DNA of 64,000 nt from NCBI RefSeq assembly GCF_014451325.2, contig NZ_JACSCH020000009.1, forward strand, positions 62,001 through 126,000, read 5' to 3'. Made by a program: the position numbers and the translations under genes. This DNA comes from Streptomyces sp. CB02980 (GTDB lineage: Bacteria > Actinomycetota > Actinomycetes > Streptomycetales > Streptomycetaceae). Of this stretch, positions 39,093 through 47,930 are shown one piece after another. Positions within the stretch are counted from its first letter, which is position 1. The number at the start of each line of letters is the position of its first letter. The notes under the pieces are model-generated. The model saw only the letters and a list, made by a program, of their open reading frames with translations, was not told where the DNA came from and did no database searches.

Positions 39093-40078
39093 TGGCCCGC
39101 GTCACGGTCTTCACCCTCGGAGGGACCATCTCCGCACGAGGCGGTGACGCGGCCCGGATGAGCGGCCAGGAGGTCCTCGCCGAGCTCGGCGGCGACCACG
39201 ACGTCGTGCTCAACGACTTCCGCCGCGTCCCCAGCTCCACCCTCACCCACGCCGACCTCGCCGCGCTCGCCGCCGAGGTCCGCGCCACCGTCGCCGCGGG
39301 CTCCGGCGTGGTCGTCGTCCAGGGCACCGACACCCTGGAGGAGACCGCCTTCCTCCTCGACCTGCTCTGCACCACCGAGCAGCCGATCGTCGTCACCGGC
39401 GCCATGCGCCGCCCCGACCTGCCGGGCGCCGACGGCCCCGCCAACCTGGCCGCCGCGCTCGCGGTCGCCGCCCACCCGGCCTGCCGGAACCTCGGCGTCC
39501 TCGTCGTCCTCGCCGACGAGATCCACGCGGCCCGCCTCGCCCGCAAGACCCACACCACCTCCGTCGCCACCTTCGCCTCACCCGGCGCGGGGCCGCTCGG
39601 CACGGTCGTCGAGGGCGAACCCCGCATCCTGCTCCGCCCCGCCGTCCAGGCCGCGTTCTGCCCGCTGAAGCTCGACCCCGAGGTACGGGTGGCCCTGGTG
39701 ACCCTCTCCCTGGGCGACCGAGGCGAACTCCTCGACGCCGTCGACCACCGCTTCCAGGGCCTCGTCGTCGCCGCCTTCGGCGCCGGCCACGCCCCGGCCC
39801 CGCTCGTCGAGCCGCTCGCCGAGATCGCCCGCCGCATCCCGGTCGTCCTCGCCTCCCGCACGGGAAGCGGCGCGACCCTCTCGGACACCTACCGCAGCCC
39901 CGGATCCGAGTACGACCTGCTGCACCACGGACTGATCCCGGCCGGCCCCCTCGACCCCGCCAAGGCCCGGATCCTGCTCCACACCCTGCTCTCCAGCGGA
40001 GCGGCCGGCCCGGCCGGCTACGACCGCCCCCGGATCACCGCGGCCTTCGCCCACCTGAACGGCTCAGGACTCGCCTGA
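39092..40078 (+). CDS. L-asparaginase
   Basis: A 328-residue asparaginase that hydrolyses asparagine to aspartate and ammonia. Both catalytic threonines are evident: 'TLGGTISARGG' near the N terminus and 'VVVQGTDTLEETAFLLDLL' (Thr-Asp pair) near residue 78. The Lys of the second triad is replaced in 'TGAMRRPD', which normally reads TGAMR. No signal peptide is present, so it is a cytoplasmic enzyme. ATG at 39092 overlaps the chorismate mutase stop. Confidence 0.9.
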   Translation: MARVTVFTLGGTISARGGDAARMSGQEVLAELGGDHDVVLNDFRRVPSSTLTHADLAALAAEVRATVAAGSGVVVVQGTDTLEETAFLLDLLCTTEQPIVVTGAMRRPDLPGADGPANLAAALAVAAHPACRNLGVLVVLADEIHAARLARKTHTTSVATFASPGAGPLGTVVEGEPRILLRPAVQAAFCPLKLDPEVRVALVTLSLGDRGELLDAVDHRFQGLVVAAFGAGHAPAPLVEPLAEIARRIPVVLASRTGSGATLSDTYRSPGSEYDLLHHGLIPAGPLDPAKARILLHTLLSSGAAGPAGYDRPRITAAFAHLNGSGLA

Positions 40079-40103
40079 GAACGGCGGGAAACGCCCCTGA
40101 GGA

Positions 40104-40129
40104 CGTACCCGGAGGGCGTACCCGGAGGA
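40104..40129 (+). repeat. Short 13-bp tandem repeat upstream of pepN
   Basis: CGTACCCGGAGGG (40104-40116) is followed directly by CGTACCCGGAGGA (40117-40129) in the 106-bp spacer between asparaginase and pepN. It contains GGAGG but is too far from the pepN ATG to be its ribosome site. Confidence 0.7.
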
Positions 40130-40184
40130 GGTCCGGACCCCACCACCCCTGCCCGACGCCGAAGGCATCGGGCAGCATAGGGCC

Positions 40185-42668
40185 ATGTCCGTACTGACGC
40201 GCGACGAAGCGCAGACCCGTGCCCAGCTCCTCGACGTCCAGCACTACAGCGTGGACCTCGACCTCACCACCGGCGACGAGACCTTCGGGTCGACCAGCCT
40301 CATCCGGTTCACCGCCCGTACCGCCGGGGACACCTTCGTCGAGCTGAAGCCCGAAACCCTGCACTCCGCCCTCCTCGACGACGAGCCCCTCGACGTCGGC
40401 GCCCTGGACGGCAACCGCCTCCCGCTGCGCCTGAGCGAGGGCGAGCACGTCCTGCGGATCAGTACGACCATGCGGTACTCCCGCACCGGCGAGGGCATGC
40501 ACCGGTTCGCCGACCCCAGCGACGGCGAGTCGTACGTCTACACCCAGCTCTTCATGGAGGACGTCCAGCGCGTCTTCGCCGCCTTCGACCAGCCCGATCT
40601 CAAGGCCGTCTTCGAGATGGCCGTCACGGCCCCCGAGGGCTGGACCGTCCTCGCCAACGGCATCACCGAGCAGCAGCCCGACGGCCGGTGGCGCTCCGCC
40701 GCCACCCCGCCGCTCTCCACCTACTTCGTGTGCGTCGCCGCGGGCCCCTGGCACTCGGTCCGCACGGAGCACGCCGGGCTGCCCTTCGGCATCCACTGCC
40801 GCCGCTCCCTCGCCGCCCACCTCGACGCCGACGCCGACGAGATCCTCGCCGTCACCAAGGCCTGCTACGACCGCTTCCACGAGAAGTTCGACGAGCCGTA
40901 CCCCTTCGACTCGTACGACCAGGCCTTCGTCCCCGAGTTCAACGCGGGCGCCATGGAGAACCCCGGCCTCGTCACCTTCCGCGACGAGTTCGTCTTCCGC
41001 TCCGCCGTCACCGTCACCGAGCGGCAGACCCGCGCCATGGTCATCGCCCACGAGATGGCCCACATGTGGTTCGGCGACCTCGTCACCCTGCGCTGGTGGG
41101 ACGACATCTGGCTGAACGAGTCCTTCGCCGAGTACATGGGCTACCAGACCGTCAACGAAGCCTGCTCCGACCTCTTCCCCGACACCTGGGTCGACTTCGG
41201 CGTCACCAGGAAGGCCTGGGGGTACGAGGCCGACCAGCGGCCCTCCACCCACCCCGTCGCCCCCGACCCGGAGGCCGTCCCCGACACCGCCTCCGCCCTC
41301 CTCAACTTCGACGGCATCTCGTACGCCAAGGGCGCCTCCGCCCTCCGCCAGCTCGTCAACTGGCTCGGCGAGAAGGACTTCCTCGCCGGCATCAACATCC
41401 ACTTCAAGCGCCACAAGTTCGGCAACGCGACCCTCGCCGACTTCATCGACAACCTCGCGGCCGCCACCGACCGCGACGTCCACGCCTGGGCCGAACAGTG
41501 GCTCCGCACGACGGGCGTCGACACCCTCACCCCCGCCCTCACCGGCGAGGGCCTCCGCTGGAAGCTCACGATCGACCGCGAGGGCAGCCGCCCGCACCGG
41601 GTCGCCGTGGGCCTCTACGACCGCGACCCCTCCGGCGAGCTCGTCCTCCGCGAGCGCCGCGAACTCGACGTACCCCAGGCCGAACCCGCCGAGCTCACCG
41701 GCCCGCGCCCCGCCCTCGTCGTCCTCAACGACCAGGACCTCACCTACACCAAACTCCGCTTCGACGAGGCGTCCGAGGAGTCCGCCCTGCGCGGCATCTC
41801 GCGCATCCCCGACGCACTGACCCGCGCGGTGATCTGGAACGCGATGCGCGACATGGTCCGCGACGGCGACCTCCTCCCCGCCGACTACCTGGACGTCGCC
41901 CTCGCGCACCTCACCGAGGAGACCGAACTCGCCCTCGTCCAGGGCGTCCTCGGCTTCGCCCGCACCCAGATCGCCGACCGGTACCTCGCCGAGGAGGAGC
42001 GCCCCGCCGCCCTCTCCACCATCCGGCAGATCGCCCGCGCCCTGCTGCGCCGCACCGAGGACGGCGAGGCGCCCGGTCTGCGCCTCACCGCCGTCCGCGC
42101 CCTCATCGACAGCGCCACCACCCCCGACCAGATCACCTCCTGGCTCGACGAGGGCACCGTCCACGGCGGCCCCGAGCTCGACCCGGAGCTGCGCTGGCGC
42201 ATCCTGGCCCGTCTCGCCGTCCTCGGCGCCACCGACGAGCCGACGATCGCGGCCGAACTGGAGCGGGACCCGAGCGCCACCGGCCAGGAGGGCGCGGCCC
42301 GCTGCCGGGCCGCGCTCCCGACGGCGGAGGCGAAGGCGGCGGCCTGGTCGGCCCTGTTCGACACGGACGACCTCTCCAACTACCTCTTCACGGCCACGGC
42401 CCAGGGCTTCTGGCAGCCGGAACAGGCGGAGCTCGTACGCGAGTACGTCCCCCGCTTCTACCCGGCGGCCATCGCCCTGGCCGCCCGGCGGGGCGCGGCC
42501 ATGGCCGAGGCGGCGGGCCGCTACGCCTTCCCGTCGTACGCGATCGACCGGGAGTCCCTGGCCCTGGGCGAGCGCCACCTGACGGACGAGATGATCCCGG
42601 CGCTCCACCGCAAACTGGTCGACCAGCTGGACGACCTCGACCGAGCCCTCAAAACCCGCGAGTCCTGA
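40185..42668 (+). CDS. pepN: Aminopeptidase N (M1 family)
   Basis: An 827-residue zinc aminopeptidase that trims N-terminal residues from peptides in the cytoplasm. The substrate-anchoring motif 'GAMENPG' and the zinc site 'HEMAHMWFGD' (His289, Glu290, His293) with Glu312 in 'NESFAEYMG' are intact; a conserved Tyr lies further on in 'FDGISYAKGASALRQ'. Length and domain order match actinobacterial PepN. The start ATG follows a 106-bp spacer. It stands as a single gene, followed by a long non-coding spacer. Confidence 0.95.
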   Translation: MSVLTRDEAQTRAQLLDVQHYSVDLDLTTGDETFGSTSLIRFTARTAGDTFVELKPETLHSALLDDEPLDVGALDGNRLPLRLSEGEHVLRISTTMRYSRTGEGMHRFADPSDGESYVYTQLFMEDVQRVFAAFDQPDLKAVFEMAVTAPEGWTVLANGITEQQPDGRWRSAATPPLSTYFVCVAAGPWHSVRTEHAGLPFGIHCRRSLAAHLDADADEILAVTKACYDRFHEKFDEPYPFDSYDQAFVPEFNAGAMENPGLVTFRDEFVFRSAVTVTERQTRAMVIAHEMAHMWFGDLVTLRWWDDIWLNESFAEYMGYQTVNEACSDLFPDTWVDFGVTRKAWGYEADQRPSTHPVAPDPEAVPDTASALLNFDGISYAKGASALRQLVNWLGEKDFLAGINIHFKRHKFGNATLADFIDNLAAATDRDVHAWAEQWLRTTGVDTLTPALTGEGLRWKLTIDREGSRPHRVAVGLYDRDPSGELVLRERRELDVPQAEPAELTGPRPALVVLNDQDLTYTKLRFDEASEESALRGISRIPDALTRAVIWNAMRDMVRDGDLLPADYLDVALAHLTEETELALVQGVLGFARTQIADRYLAEEERPAALSTIRQIARALLRRTEDGEAPGLRLTAVRALIDSATTPDQITSWLDEGTVHGGPELDPELRWRILARLAVLGATDEPTIAAELERDPSATGQEGAARCRAALPTAEAKAAAWSALFDTDDLSNYLFTATAQGFWQPEQAELVREYVPRFYPAAIALAARRGAAMAEAAGRYAFPSYAIDRESLALGERHLTDEMIPALHRKLVDQLDDLDRALKTRES

Positions 42669-42730
42669 CCCGACCGCCCCCCGCCGCACTCCACTGAGCG
42701 TCGCCCACCCCGCTGGACGGCGCCCACTCC

Positions 42731-42861
42731 GTCGTGGGCACGCGCCCCGCTGGACGGCGCCCCCGCCCCCGTTGTGGGCAGACGTTCCGCCGGGGCGGTG
42801 CCCACCCCCACCCCCGTTGTGGGCATTCGTTCCGCTGGGGCGGAACGGGTGGGCACAACGG
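42731..42861 (+). repeat. Three copies of a palindromic intergenic repeat, forward orientation
   Basis: Related units start with CCGTTGTGGGCA and continue with CGTTCCGC-GGGGCGG: a diverged copy at about 42731-42763, one at 42769-42804, and the best at 42814-42861. The last has outer arms CCGTTGTG/CACAACGG and inner arms TTCCGC/GCGGAA, giving a cruciform-like structure. They lie in the 472-bp spacer after pepN, which contains no gene. Confidence 0.75.
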
Positions 42862-42894
42862 AACGGCGCCCTTTGCCGGGCCTAGGCTTCCGCG

Positions 42895-42942
42895 CCTGAA
42901 CCCGCACCACAGGTGCGGCGCACAGTCGGGTGCGGGTCCAGG
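42895..42942. repeat. Inner foldback hairpin between inverted repeat elements
   Basis: Arms 42895-42908 (CCTGAACCCGCACC) and 42929-42942 (GGTGCGGGTCCAGG) pair over 14 bases with one G-U wobble, around a 20-base loop. This hairpin lies between the forward repeat at 42814-42861 and its inverted copy at 42977-43022, so about 210 bp can fold back as one nested structure. Confidence 0.65.
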
Positions 42943-42976
42943 CACAAGGGGCGGAGGCGCCGCCGAGCGCGCCGTC

Positions 42977-43022
42977 CCGTGTGCCCACCCGTCCCGCCCC
43001 AGCGGGACGATTGCCCACACGG
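42977..43022 (-). repeat. Inverted copy of the palindromic intergenic repeat
   Basis: On the minus strand this reads CCGTGTGGGCAATCGTCCCG followed by CTGGGGCGGGACGGGTGGGC and CACACGG, matching the copy at 42814-42861 over nearly its whole length but in the opposite direction. The remaining spacer up to the decarboxylase gene (43023-43140) shows no gene. Confidence 0.8.
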
Positions 43023-43140
43023 AGGTGGGCGGGGTGGCGGGCGCCAGCCGCACGGGGGCAGGCGACGGTGGGTCACCCGTTTGGGTTACAAGCATCGACT
43101 CTCCGGACATACCCCCACAACCCCCGGCACTCTGTCGTCC

Positions 43141-44520
43141 ATGCGTGCCGAACCCCCACCCCTCGCCGCCGATCCCACCGCCCTGAGCCGCCTCCTCGGC
43201 ACCACTCTCGACGCCCTGCGCGAAGGCGCGCAGATCCGGGGCGGCCCCCTCCCGGCCGGCGGGCCGGAGGCCGTGGCGCGGCGGGTTCGGGAGGTGCTGG
43301 GGGAGCCCCTGCCCGAGTCGGGCCAGGACCCGCACGAGGCACTCCGCACCCTCGTGCGGGTCCTGGCGGAGGGGGCCGCCGACCCCGCCCACCCCCTCTG
43401 CGCCGCCCACCTCCACACCCCACCCCTCGCCCTCGCCGTCGCCGCCGACCTCGCGGCCTCCGCGCTCAACCCGTCCATGGACTCCTGGGACCAGGCCCCC
43501 GCCGCCTCCGCGATCGAGGACCGGGTCACGGCCGCCCTCGCCGCCGAGGTCTTCCCGGACGCCACGAACCCCGACGCGCTCGTCACGACCGGCGGCACCG
43601 AGTCCAACCAGCTCGCCCTGCTGCTCGCGAGGGAGCGCCTCGGCCCCACCGTCCGCACCGTCGTCGGCGCGAACGCCCACCACTCCTTCCAGCGGGCCGC
43701 CTGGCTCCTCGGCCTCCCGGAGCCGGTCGTGGTGCCCACCCCGCGCGGCACCCTGGACCCGGCCGCCGTCCACGAGACAATGACCGCCCTCACCGGCCCG
43801 GTCCTCGTCGCGGCCACGGCCGGAACCACCGACGAGGGCCTCATCGACCCGATCCCCGCCCTGGCCGACCTCTGCGACGAGCGGCACGCCGACCTCCACG
43901 TCGACGCCGCCTACGGAGGCCCCGTCCTCTTCAGCCGTACCCACCGCTCCCTCCTCGACGGCCTTGCCCGCGCCCGTACCGTCACCGTCGACCTGCACAA
44001 ACTGGGCTGGCAGCCGGCCGCCGCCGGACTCCTCGCCGTACGGGACACGGCCGACCTCGCCGTGCTCGGGCACACCGCCGCGTACCTCAACGCCGACGAC
44101 GACACCGAGGCCGGCCTCCCCGACCTCCTCGGCCGCTCCCTGCGCACCACCCGCCGCCCCGACGTCCTCAAGACCGCCGTCACCCTCCGCGCCCTCGGCC
44201 GCACCGGTCTCGGCGAGCTCGTCGACGCCTGCATGGACCGGGCACAGGAGCTGGCCGACCTCGTGGAGAAGGCGCCGGGTCTCGACCTGCGGGCCCGCCC
44301 CACCCTCACCACCGTCCTGTTCCGGCCGAACGGCCCCGGCGTCACCGACGAGACCGTCGCCGCCATCCGCCGCACCCTCCTCGCCGAGGGCCGCGCCGTC
44401 CTCGGCCGCGCCGAGGCGGACGGCCGCCTCTGGCTCAAGGCCACCCTGCTCAACCCCCACGCCACCCCCGGCGACCTGGCTCAGCTCATCACCCTCGTGG
44501 AAGGCAGCGCGCACCGATGA
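43141..44520 (+). CDS. PLP-dependent decarboxylase (group II; DesA / diaminobutyrate decarboxylase-like)
   Basis: A 459-residue pyridoxal-phosphate decarboxylase. Lys287 in 'TVDLHKLGWQP' binds PLP, the Asp in 'HVDAAYGGP' contacts its nitrogen, and 'TTGGTESNQLALLLARE' holds the phosphate. Family members decarboxylate lysine, diaminobutyrate or aromatic amino acids. The next gene, overlapping as ATGA, encodes an amine/lysine N-hydroxylase, the same pair that begins hydroxamate siderophore synthesis (cadaverine then N-hydroxycadaverine). Expected partners (acyltransferase, NIS synthetase) are missing from the window, so the product is open. Confidence 0.85.
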   Translation: MRAEPPPLAADPTALSRLLGTTLDALREGAQIRGGPLPAGGPEAVARRVREVLGEPLPESGQDPHEALRTLVRVLAEGAADPAHPLCAAHLHTPPLALAVAADLAASALNPSMDSWDQAPAASAIEDRVTAALAAEVFPDATNPDALVTTGGTESNQLALLLARERLGPTVRTVVGANAHHSFQRAAWLLGLPEPVVVPTPRGTLDPAAVHETMTALTGPVLVAATAGTTDEGLIDPIPALADLCDERHADLHVDAAYGGPVLFSRTHRSLLDGLARARTVTVDLHKLGWQPAAAGLLAVRDTADLAVLGHTAAYLNADDDTEAGLPDLLGRSLRTTRRPDVLKTAVTLRALGRTGLGELVDACMDRAQELADLVEKAPGLDLRARPTLTTVLFRPNGPGVTDETVAAIRRTLLAEGRAVLGRAEADGRLWLKATLLNPHATPGDLAQLITLVEGSAHR

Positions 44521-45929
44521 CCGGCAGCACACCCCAGGACGACCTCGACCGCCCCCACGATCTCGTGGGCGTCGGCATCGGCCCCTTCAACCTCTCGCTC
44601 GCCGCTCTCGCGCACGGTGTCCCCGGCGGGCTCGCCGCCGCCTTCTTCGAGCAGAAGCCGGCCTTCCACTGGCACCCGGGCCTCCTCATCGAGGGCGCCA
44701 CGCTCCAGGTCCCGTTCCTCGCCGACCTGGTGACCCTGGCCGACCCGGCCAGCCCGTGGACCTTCCTCAACTACCTGAAGAGCCGTGAGCGCCTCTTCCC
44801 GTTCTACTTCGCCGAGAAGTTCCACATCCAGCGCGCCGAGTACGACGCCTACTGCCGCTGGGCCAGCGAGCGGCTCCCCGGCCTGCACTTCGGCCACCAG
44901 GTCGACTCGCTCCGCTGGAACCCCGAGCGGCGTCTCTTCGAGGTCGACTTCACCCAGATCGACCCGGACGGCGAGGCCGAGGCCCTGGGCCGCGCGTACA
45001 CACGTAACGTCGTCCTCGGCGTCGGCACCGAACCGTACGTCCCCGAGCCGCTCAGGCCGCTCGCCGACGCCCCCGGTGTCCCCGTCTTCCATTCGGCCGA
45101 CTACCTCGCGCACCGCGAGACGCTCCTCGCCGCCGGGCACGTCACCGTCATCGGATCCGGCCAGTCCGGCGCCGAGGTCTTCCTCGACCTGCTCCGGGCC
45201 CGCCCCGCCGGGGCCGAGAGGATCCACTGGCTGGCCCGCACCGAGGCCTTCGCGCCGATGGAGTACTCCAAGCTGGGTCTTGAGCACTTCACCCCGGACT
45301 ACACCCGCTACTTCCACTCCCTGCCCGAGCCGGTACGGGGCGAACTCATGCCCCGGCAATGGCAGTTGCACAAGGGCATCGACGCCGACACGATCGCCGC
45401 CATCCACGACGAGCTGTACCGCCGGACCCTGCACGGCGGCTGGCCGGACGCCGTCCTCACCCCGGGCGTCCGGGTCCGTACCGCCGGCCGGGTCGCCACC
45501 ACCCAGGTCGAACTGCACCTGGAGCACCTCCAGCAGGGCACCCGCTCCCGGCTCACCACCGACGCCGTCGTCCTCGCGACCGGCTACCGGGAGCGTCCCG
45601 TGGACCGGATGCTCGCCGGGCTCGACCCGTACCTCCGCCACGACTCCGCCGGGCGCGCCCGGGTCGACGAGCGGTACCGGCTCGTCCTCGACCCGTCGGT
45701 GACCGGCGCCGTGCACGTACAGAACGCCGAGCGGCACACCCATGGCGTCGGCGCCCCCGACCTCGGTCTCGCGGCCTGGCGGAGCGCGACCATCCTCAAC
45801 TCGATCACCGGCAAGGAGCCGTACCCGCTGCCCCGCCGCACCGCCTTCACCAGCTTCGGCCTGGAGACACGAGAGGCGCCGAGCATCCCGGCCCAGGGCC
45901 AGAAGCTGACGCCTCTCGTACAGCAGTGA
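44517..45929 (+). CDS. Lysine/ornithine/diamine N-monooxygenase (DesB-like)
   Basis: A 470-residue flavin- and NADPH-dependent N-hydroxylase. The FAD motif is 'VGVGIGPFNLSLAALAHG', substrate/FAD contacts 'FHWHPGLLIEGATLQVPFLA', the NADPH motif 'VIGSGQSGAEVFLDLL', and the C-terminal 'VVLATGYRERPVD' and 'QNAERHTHGVGAPDLGL' are characteristic of siderophore hydroxylases (IucD/PvdA/DesB). It probably N-hydroxylates the diamine made by the adjoining decarboxylase. ATG at 44517 overlaps the preceding stop. No iron-box (IdeR/DmdR) could be identified with confidence upstream. Confidence 0.9.
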   Translation: MTGSTPQDDLDRPHDLVGVGIGPFNLSLAALAHGVPGGLAAAFFEQKPAFHWHPGLLIEGATLQVPFLADLVTLADPASPWTFLNYLKSRERLFPFYFAEKFHIQRAEYDAYCRWASERLPGLHFGHQVDSLRWNPERRLFEVDFTQIDPDGEAEALGRAYTRNVVLGVGTEPYVPEPLRPLADAPGVPVFHSADYLAHRETLLAAGHVTVIGSGQSGAEVFLDLLRARPAGAERIHWLARTEAFAPMEYSKLGLEHFTPDYTRYFHSLPEPVRGELMPRQWQLHKGIDADTIAAIHDELYRRTLHGGWPDAVLTPGVRVRTAGRVATTQVELHLEHLQQGTRSRLTTDAVVLATGYRERPVDRMLAGLDPYLRHDSAGRARVDERYRLVLDPSVTGAVHVQNAERHTHGVGAPDLGLAAWRSATILNSITGKEPYPLPRRTAFTSFGLETREAPSIPAQGQKLTPLVQQ

Positions 45930-45967
45930 GAAGCGAACGGATGACCGAACGAGTGGCCCGATGAGCC

Positions 45968-47770
45968 CTAGAAGACCGGGACGCCGTCCCGCGTCAGCTT
46001 CCAGCCCACCGAGGCGAACAGGGACGGGTCGACCGTCCCCTTCGCCGTCACCCACTGGATGATGGTGTTGCGGATCTCGTCCGAGTTGGCCCACAGCTGC
46101 TGGGCGCCGGCGACGTGCGGGAACGCACCGCCGCCGCTCGCCCGGTAGTTGTTGACCGCGAGGACGAACTTCGCCGCCGGGTCGAGGGGCTTGCCCTCGA
46201 AGGACAGGTTCACGATCCGGGAACCGGCCGGCATGGCGATGTCGATGTCGTACGTGAGCCCCGACACGGCGTCGTAGTTGTAGTCCGGGATGCCGTCGGC
46301 GTTGGTCAGCTTCGCGGTGTCCACCGGAGCGCCCGCCGGGGTCCGCACGTAGTACCGGGCCGAGAACTCCAGGTAGTCCTTCAACTGGGCGCCCGTCATC
46401 AGACGGGCCTCCAGGGTGTTCTCGAAGGGGTACAGACCGGCGGCGTCCTTGATGGAGACCTGACCGGCCGGGATGCGGGCCGTGCGGGAGAAGCAGGAGG
46501 CCTGCGAGAGGACCGGCAGGGCCGCATGGGCGCCGCCCGCGAGGGCCGCCTTCACGGTCTCGGCCTGGACGACGTTGATCAGATCGATGATCGGCTCGTC
46601 CTTCCACGGCGCATCGGCCGTGGTCATCGCGGCGGTGGAGGTGCCGATGATCTGGTTGACGTACGCGACGACCTTCTTGTGCTCGTCCCCGAGCAGCCCG
46701 GTGATCTCCGGGTCCTCCGCCACCGTGTTGGAGTTGAGGACCTGCGCGGCGACCTTCTCGACGGTCCAGCAGCCCTTCTCCCACACCAGGTCGAAGTCGA
46801 AGAGGGTGAGGCGCTGGCCCCACTTCAGGGGCTCCGACAGGATGACGTCCTTGCCGGTCTCCTTGTTCTTCACCCGGTACTCGGGGATCTCGGTGTGCGC
46901 GTGGCCGACGAGGATCGCGTCGATGCCCGGCACCTGCTCGGCCACGAGCCCGGCCGCGTTCTCGATGTGGGGGAGCTGGTCACCGTACGAGGAGGTGCCG
47001 CTGGAACCGGAGTGCGCCGAGACGACGACCACGTCCGCGCCCATCGAGCGCAGCCTGGGCACCCACTTCGCGGCCTGCTCCTCAAGCCCCGGGAAGACCA
47101 TCTTGCCGCTGACGTTCGCCTTGTCCCAGATGGCGATGCCCGGGTTGGTCAGGCCGAGTATCGCGACCTTGACGTCCTTGCCGTGCGGGGTGCGCAGCCG
47201 GTGCATGCTGTACGGGGCGAAGGCCGGGCGCAGGGTCTTCGCGTCGAGCGCGTTGGCGCCGAGCAGCGGGAAGTCGCACTGCTCCTCGAACTTGCGGAGC
47301 ACCGGGATGCCGTAGTTGAACTCGTGGTTCCCGAGCGCGGCGGCGTCGTAGCCGATGGCGTTCATGGCCTGGGCCATCGGGTGGACCGGACCGCGGCGAG
47401 CGGTGATCGGGTCGACCTTGGCGTAGTAGTACGACAGCTGGGTGCCCTGGATGGTGTCGCCGGCGTCGATGAGGAGCGTGTTGCGGCGCCCCTTCTCCTT
47501 GCGGACCTGGTCGACCAGGGTGGAGATCTTGGCGAGGCCGACGTCGTTGTGGGCCTTGTCGTCGAACTCCTTGTCCGTGAAGTAGTCCCAGTTGAAGACG
47601 TTGCCGTGCAGGTCGGTGGTGCCCATCACGGTGAAGGAGTACCGCTTCCGCGGACGCGGGCGGCCGTGGCCGCCGTGGGCCTCGGCGGGAACGGCGACGG
47701 CTCCGGCGACGGCCACTCCGGCCCCGGCGGCGGCCGAGCGCTCCAGGAACGTCCTGCGGTTCAGCGGCAT
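45968..47770 (-). CDS. Tat-exported 5'-nucleotidase / 2',3'-cyclic phosphodiesterase
   Basis: A 600-residue two-domain metallophosphatase. A twin-arginine signal ('LNRRTFLERSAAAGAGVAVA') shows export. The N-terminal calcineurin-like domain has metal-binding motifs 'GTTDLHGNVFNWDY', 'DAGDTIQGTQ', 'GNHEFNYG' and 'GHAHTEIP'; the C-terminal nucleotide-binding domain has 'NTLEARLMTGAQLKDYLEFS'. It salvages phosphate and nucleosides from extracellular nucleotides. ATG at 47770 follows GGGGAGAG. A promoter is visible at 47831-47859. It is divergent from a SIMPL protein. Confidence 0.92.
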   Translation of the reverse strand: MPLNRRTFLERSAAAGAGVAVAGAVAVPAEAHGGHGRPRPRKRYSFTVMGTTDLHGNVFNWDYFTDKEFDDKAHNDVGLAKISTLVDQVRKEKGRRNTLLIDAGDTIQGTQLSYYYAKVDPITARRGPVHPMAQAMNAIGYDAAALGNHEFNYGIPVLRKFEEQCDFPLLGANALDAKTLRPAFAPYSMHRLRTPHGKDVKVAILGLTNPGIAIWDKANVSGKMVFPGLEEQAAKWVPRLRSMGADVVVVSAHSGSSGTSSYGDQLPHIENAAGLVAEQVPGIDAILVGHAHTEIPEYRVKNKETGKDVILSEPLKWGQRLTLFDFDLVWEKGCWTVEKVAAQVLNSNTVAEDPEITGLLGDEHKKVVAYVNQIIGTSTAAMTTADAPWKDEPIIDLINVVQAETVKAALAGGAHAALPVLSQASCFSRTARIPAGQVSIKDAAGLYPFENTLEARLMTGAQLKDYLEFSARYYVRTPAGAPVDTAKLTNADGIPDYNYDAVSGLTYDIDIAMPAGSRIVNLSFEGKPLDPAAKFVLAVNNYRASGGGAFPHVAGAQQLWANSDEIRNTIIQWVTAKGTVDPSLFASVGWKLTRDGVPVF

Positions 47771-47830
47771 GTGTTCTCTCCCCTTGTGGTTCTGTGCCGT
47801 CGGCGCCGACCGTGGCGCACAACGCGCGTA

Positions 47831-47859
47831 GATTCTGACCCGGACAGCCACGTCGGCAA
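47831..47859 (-). promoter_or_regulatory. Promoter of the 5'-nucleotidase gene
   Basis: On the minus strand, -35 TTGCCG (47859-47854) and -10 AGAATC (47836-47831) are spaced by 17 bases; transcription would start near 47824, giving a leader of about 55 bases. Confidence 0.5.
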
Positions 47860-47930
47860 CAGAGCTTTCGGGTTACGGAGTGGGAAAGTGTTCGGTGGAC
47901 GATCGCTGCCGAACACGGAGGAGTCAGGAC

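Noticed and set aside
40078..40185. Possible second operator or small RNA between asparaginase and pepN
   Set aside because: Only a 13-bp tandem repeat is visible, with no dyad or promoter.
45941..45964. Seven-codon open frame after the N-hydroxylase gene
   Set aside because: Too short to support; probably just the spacer before the convergent nucleotidase gene.
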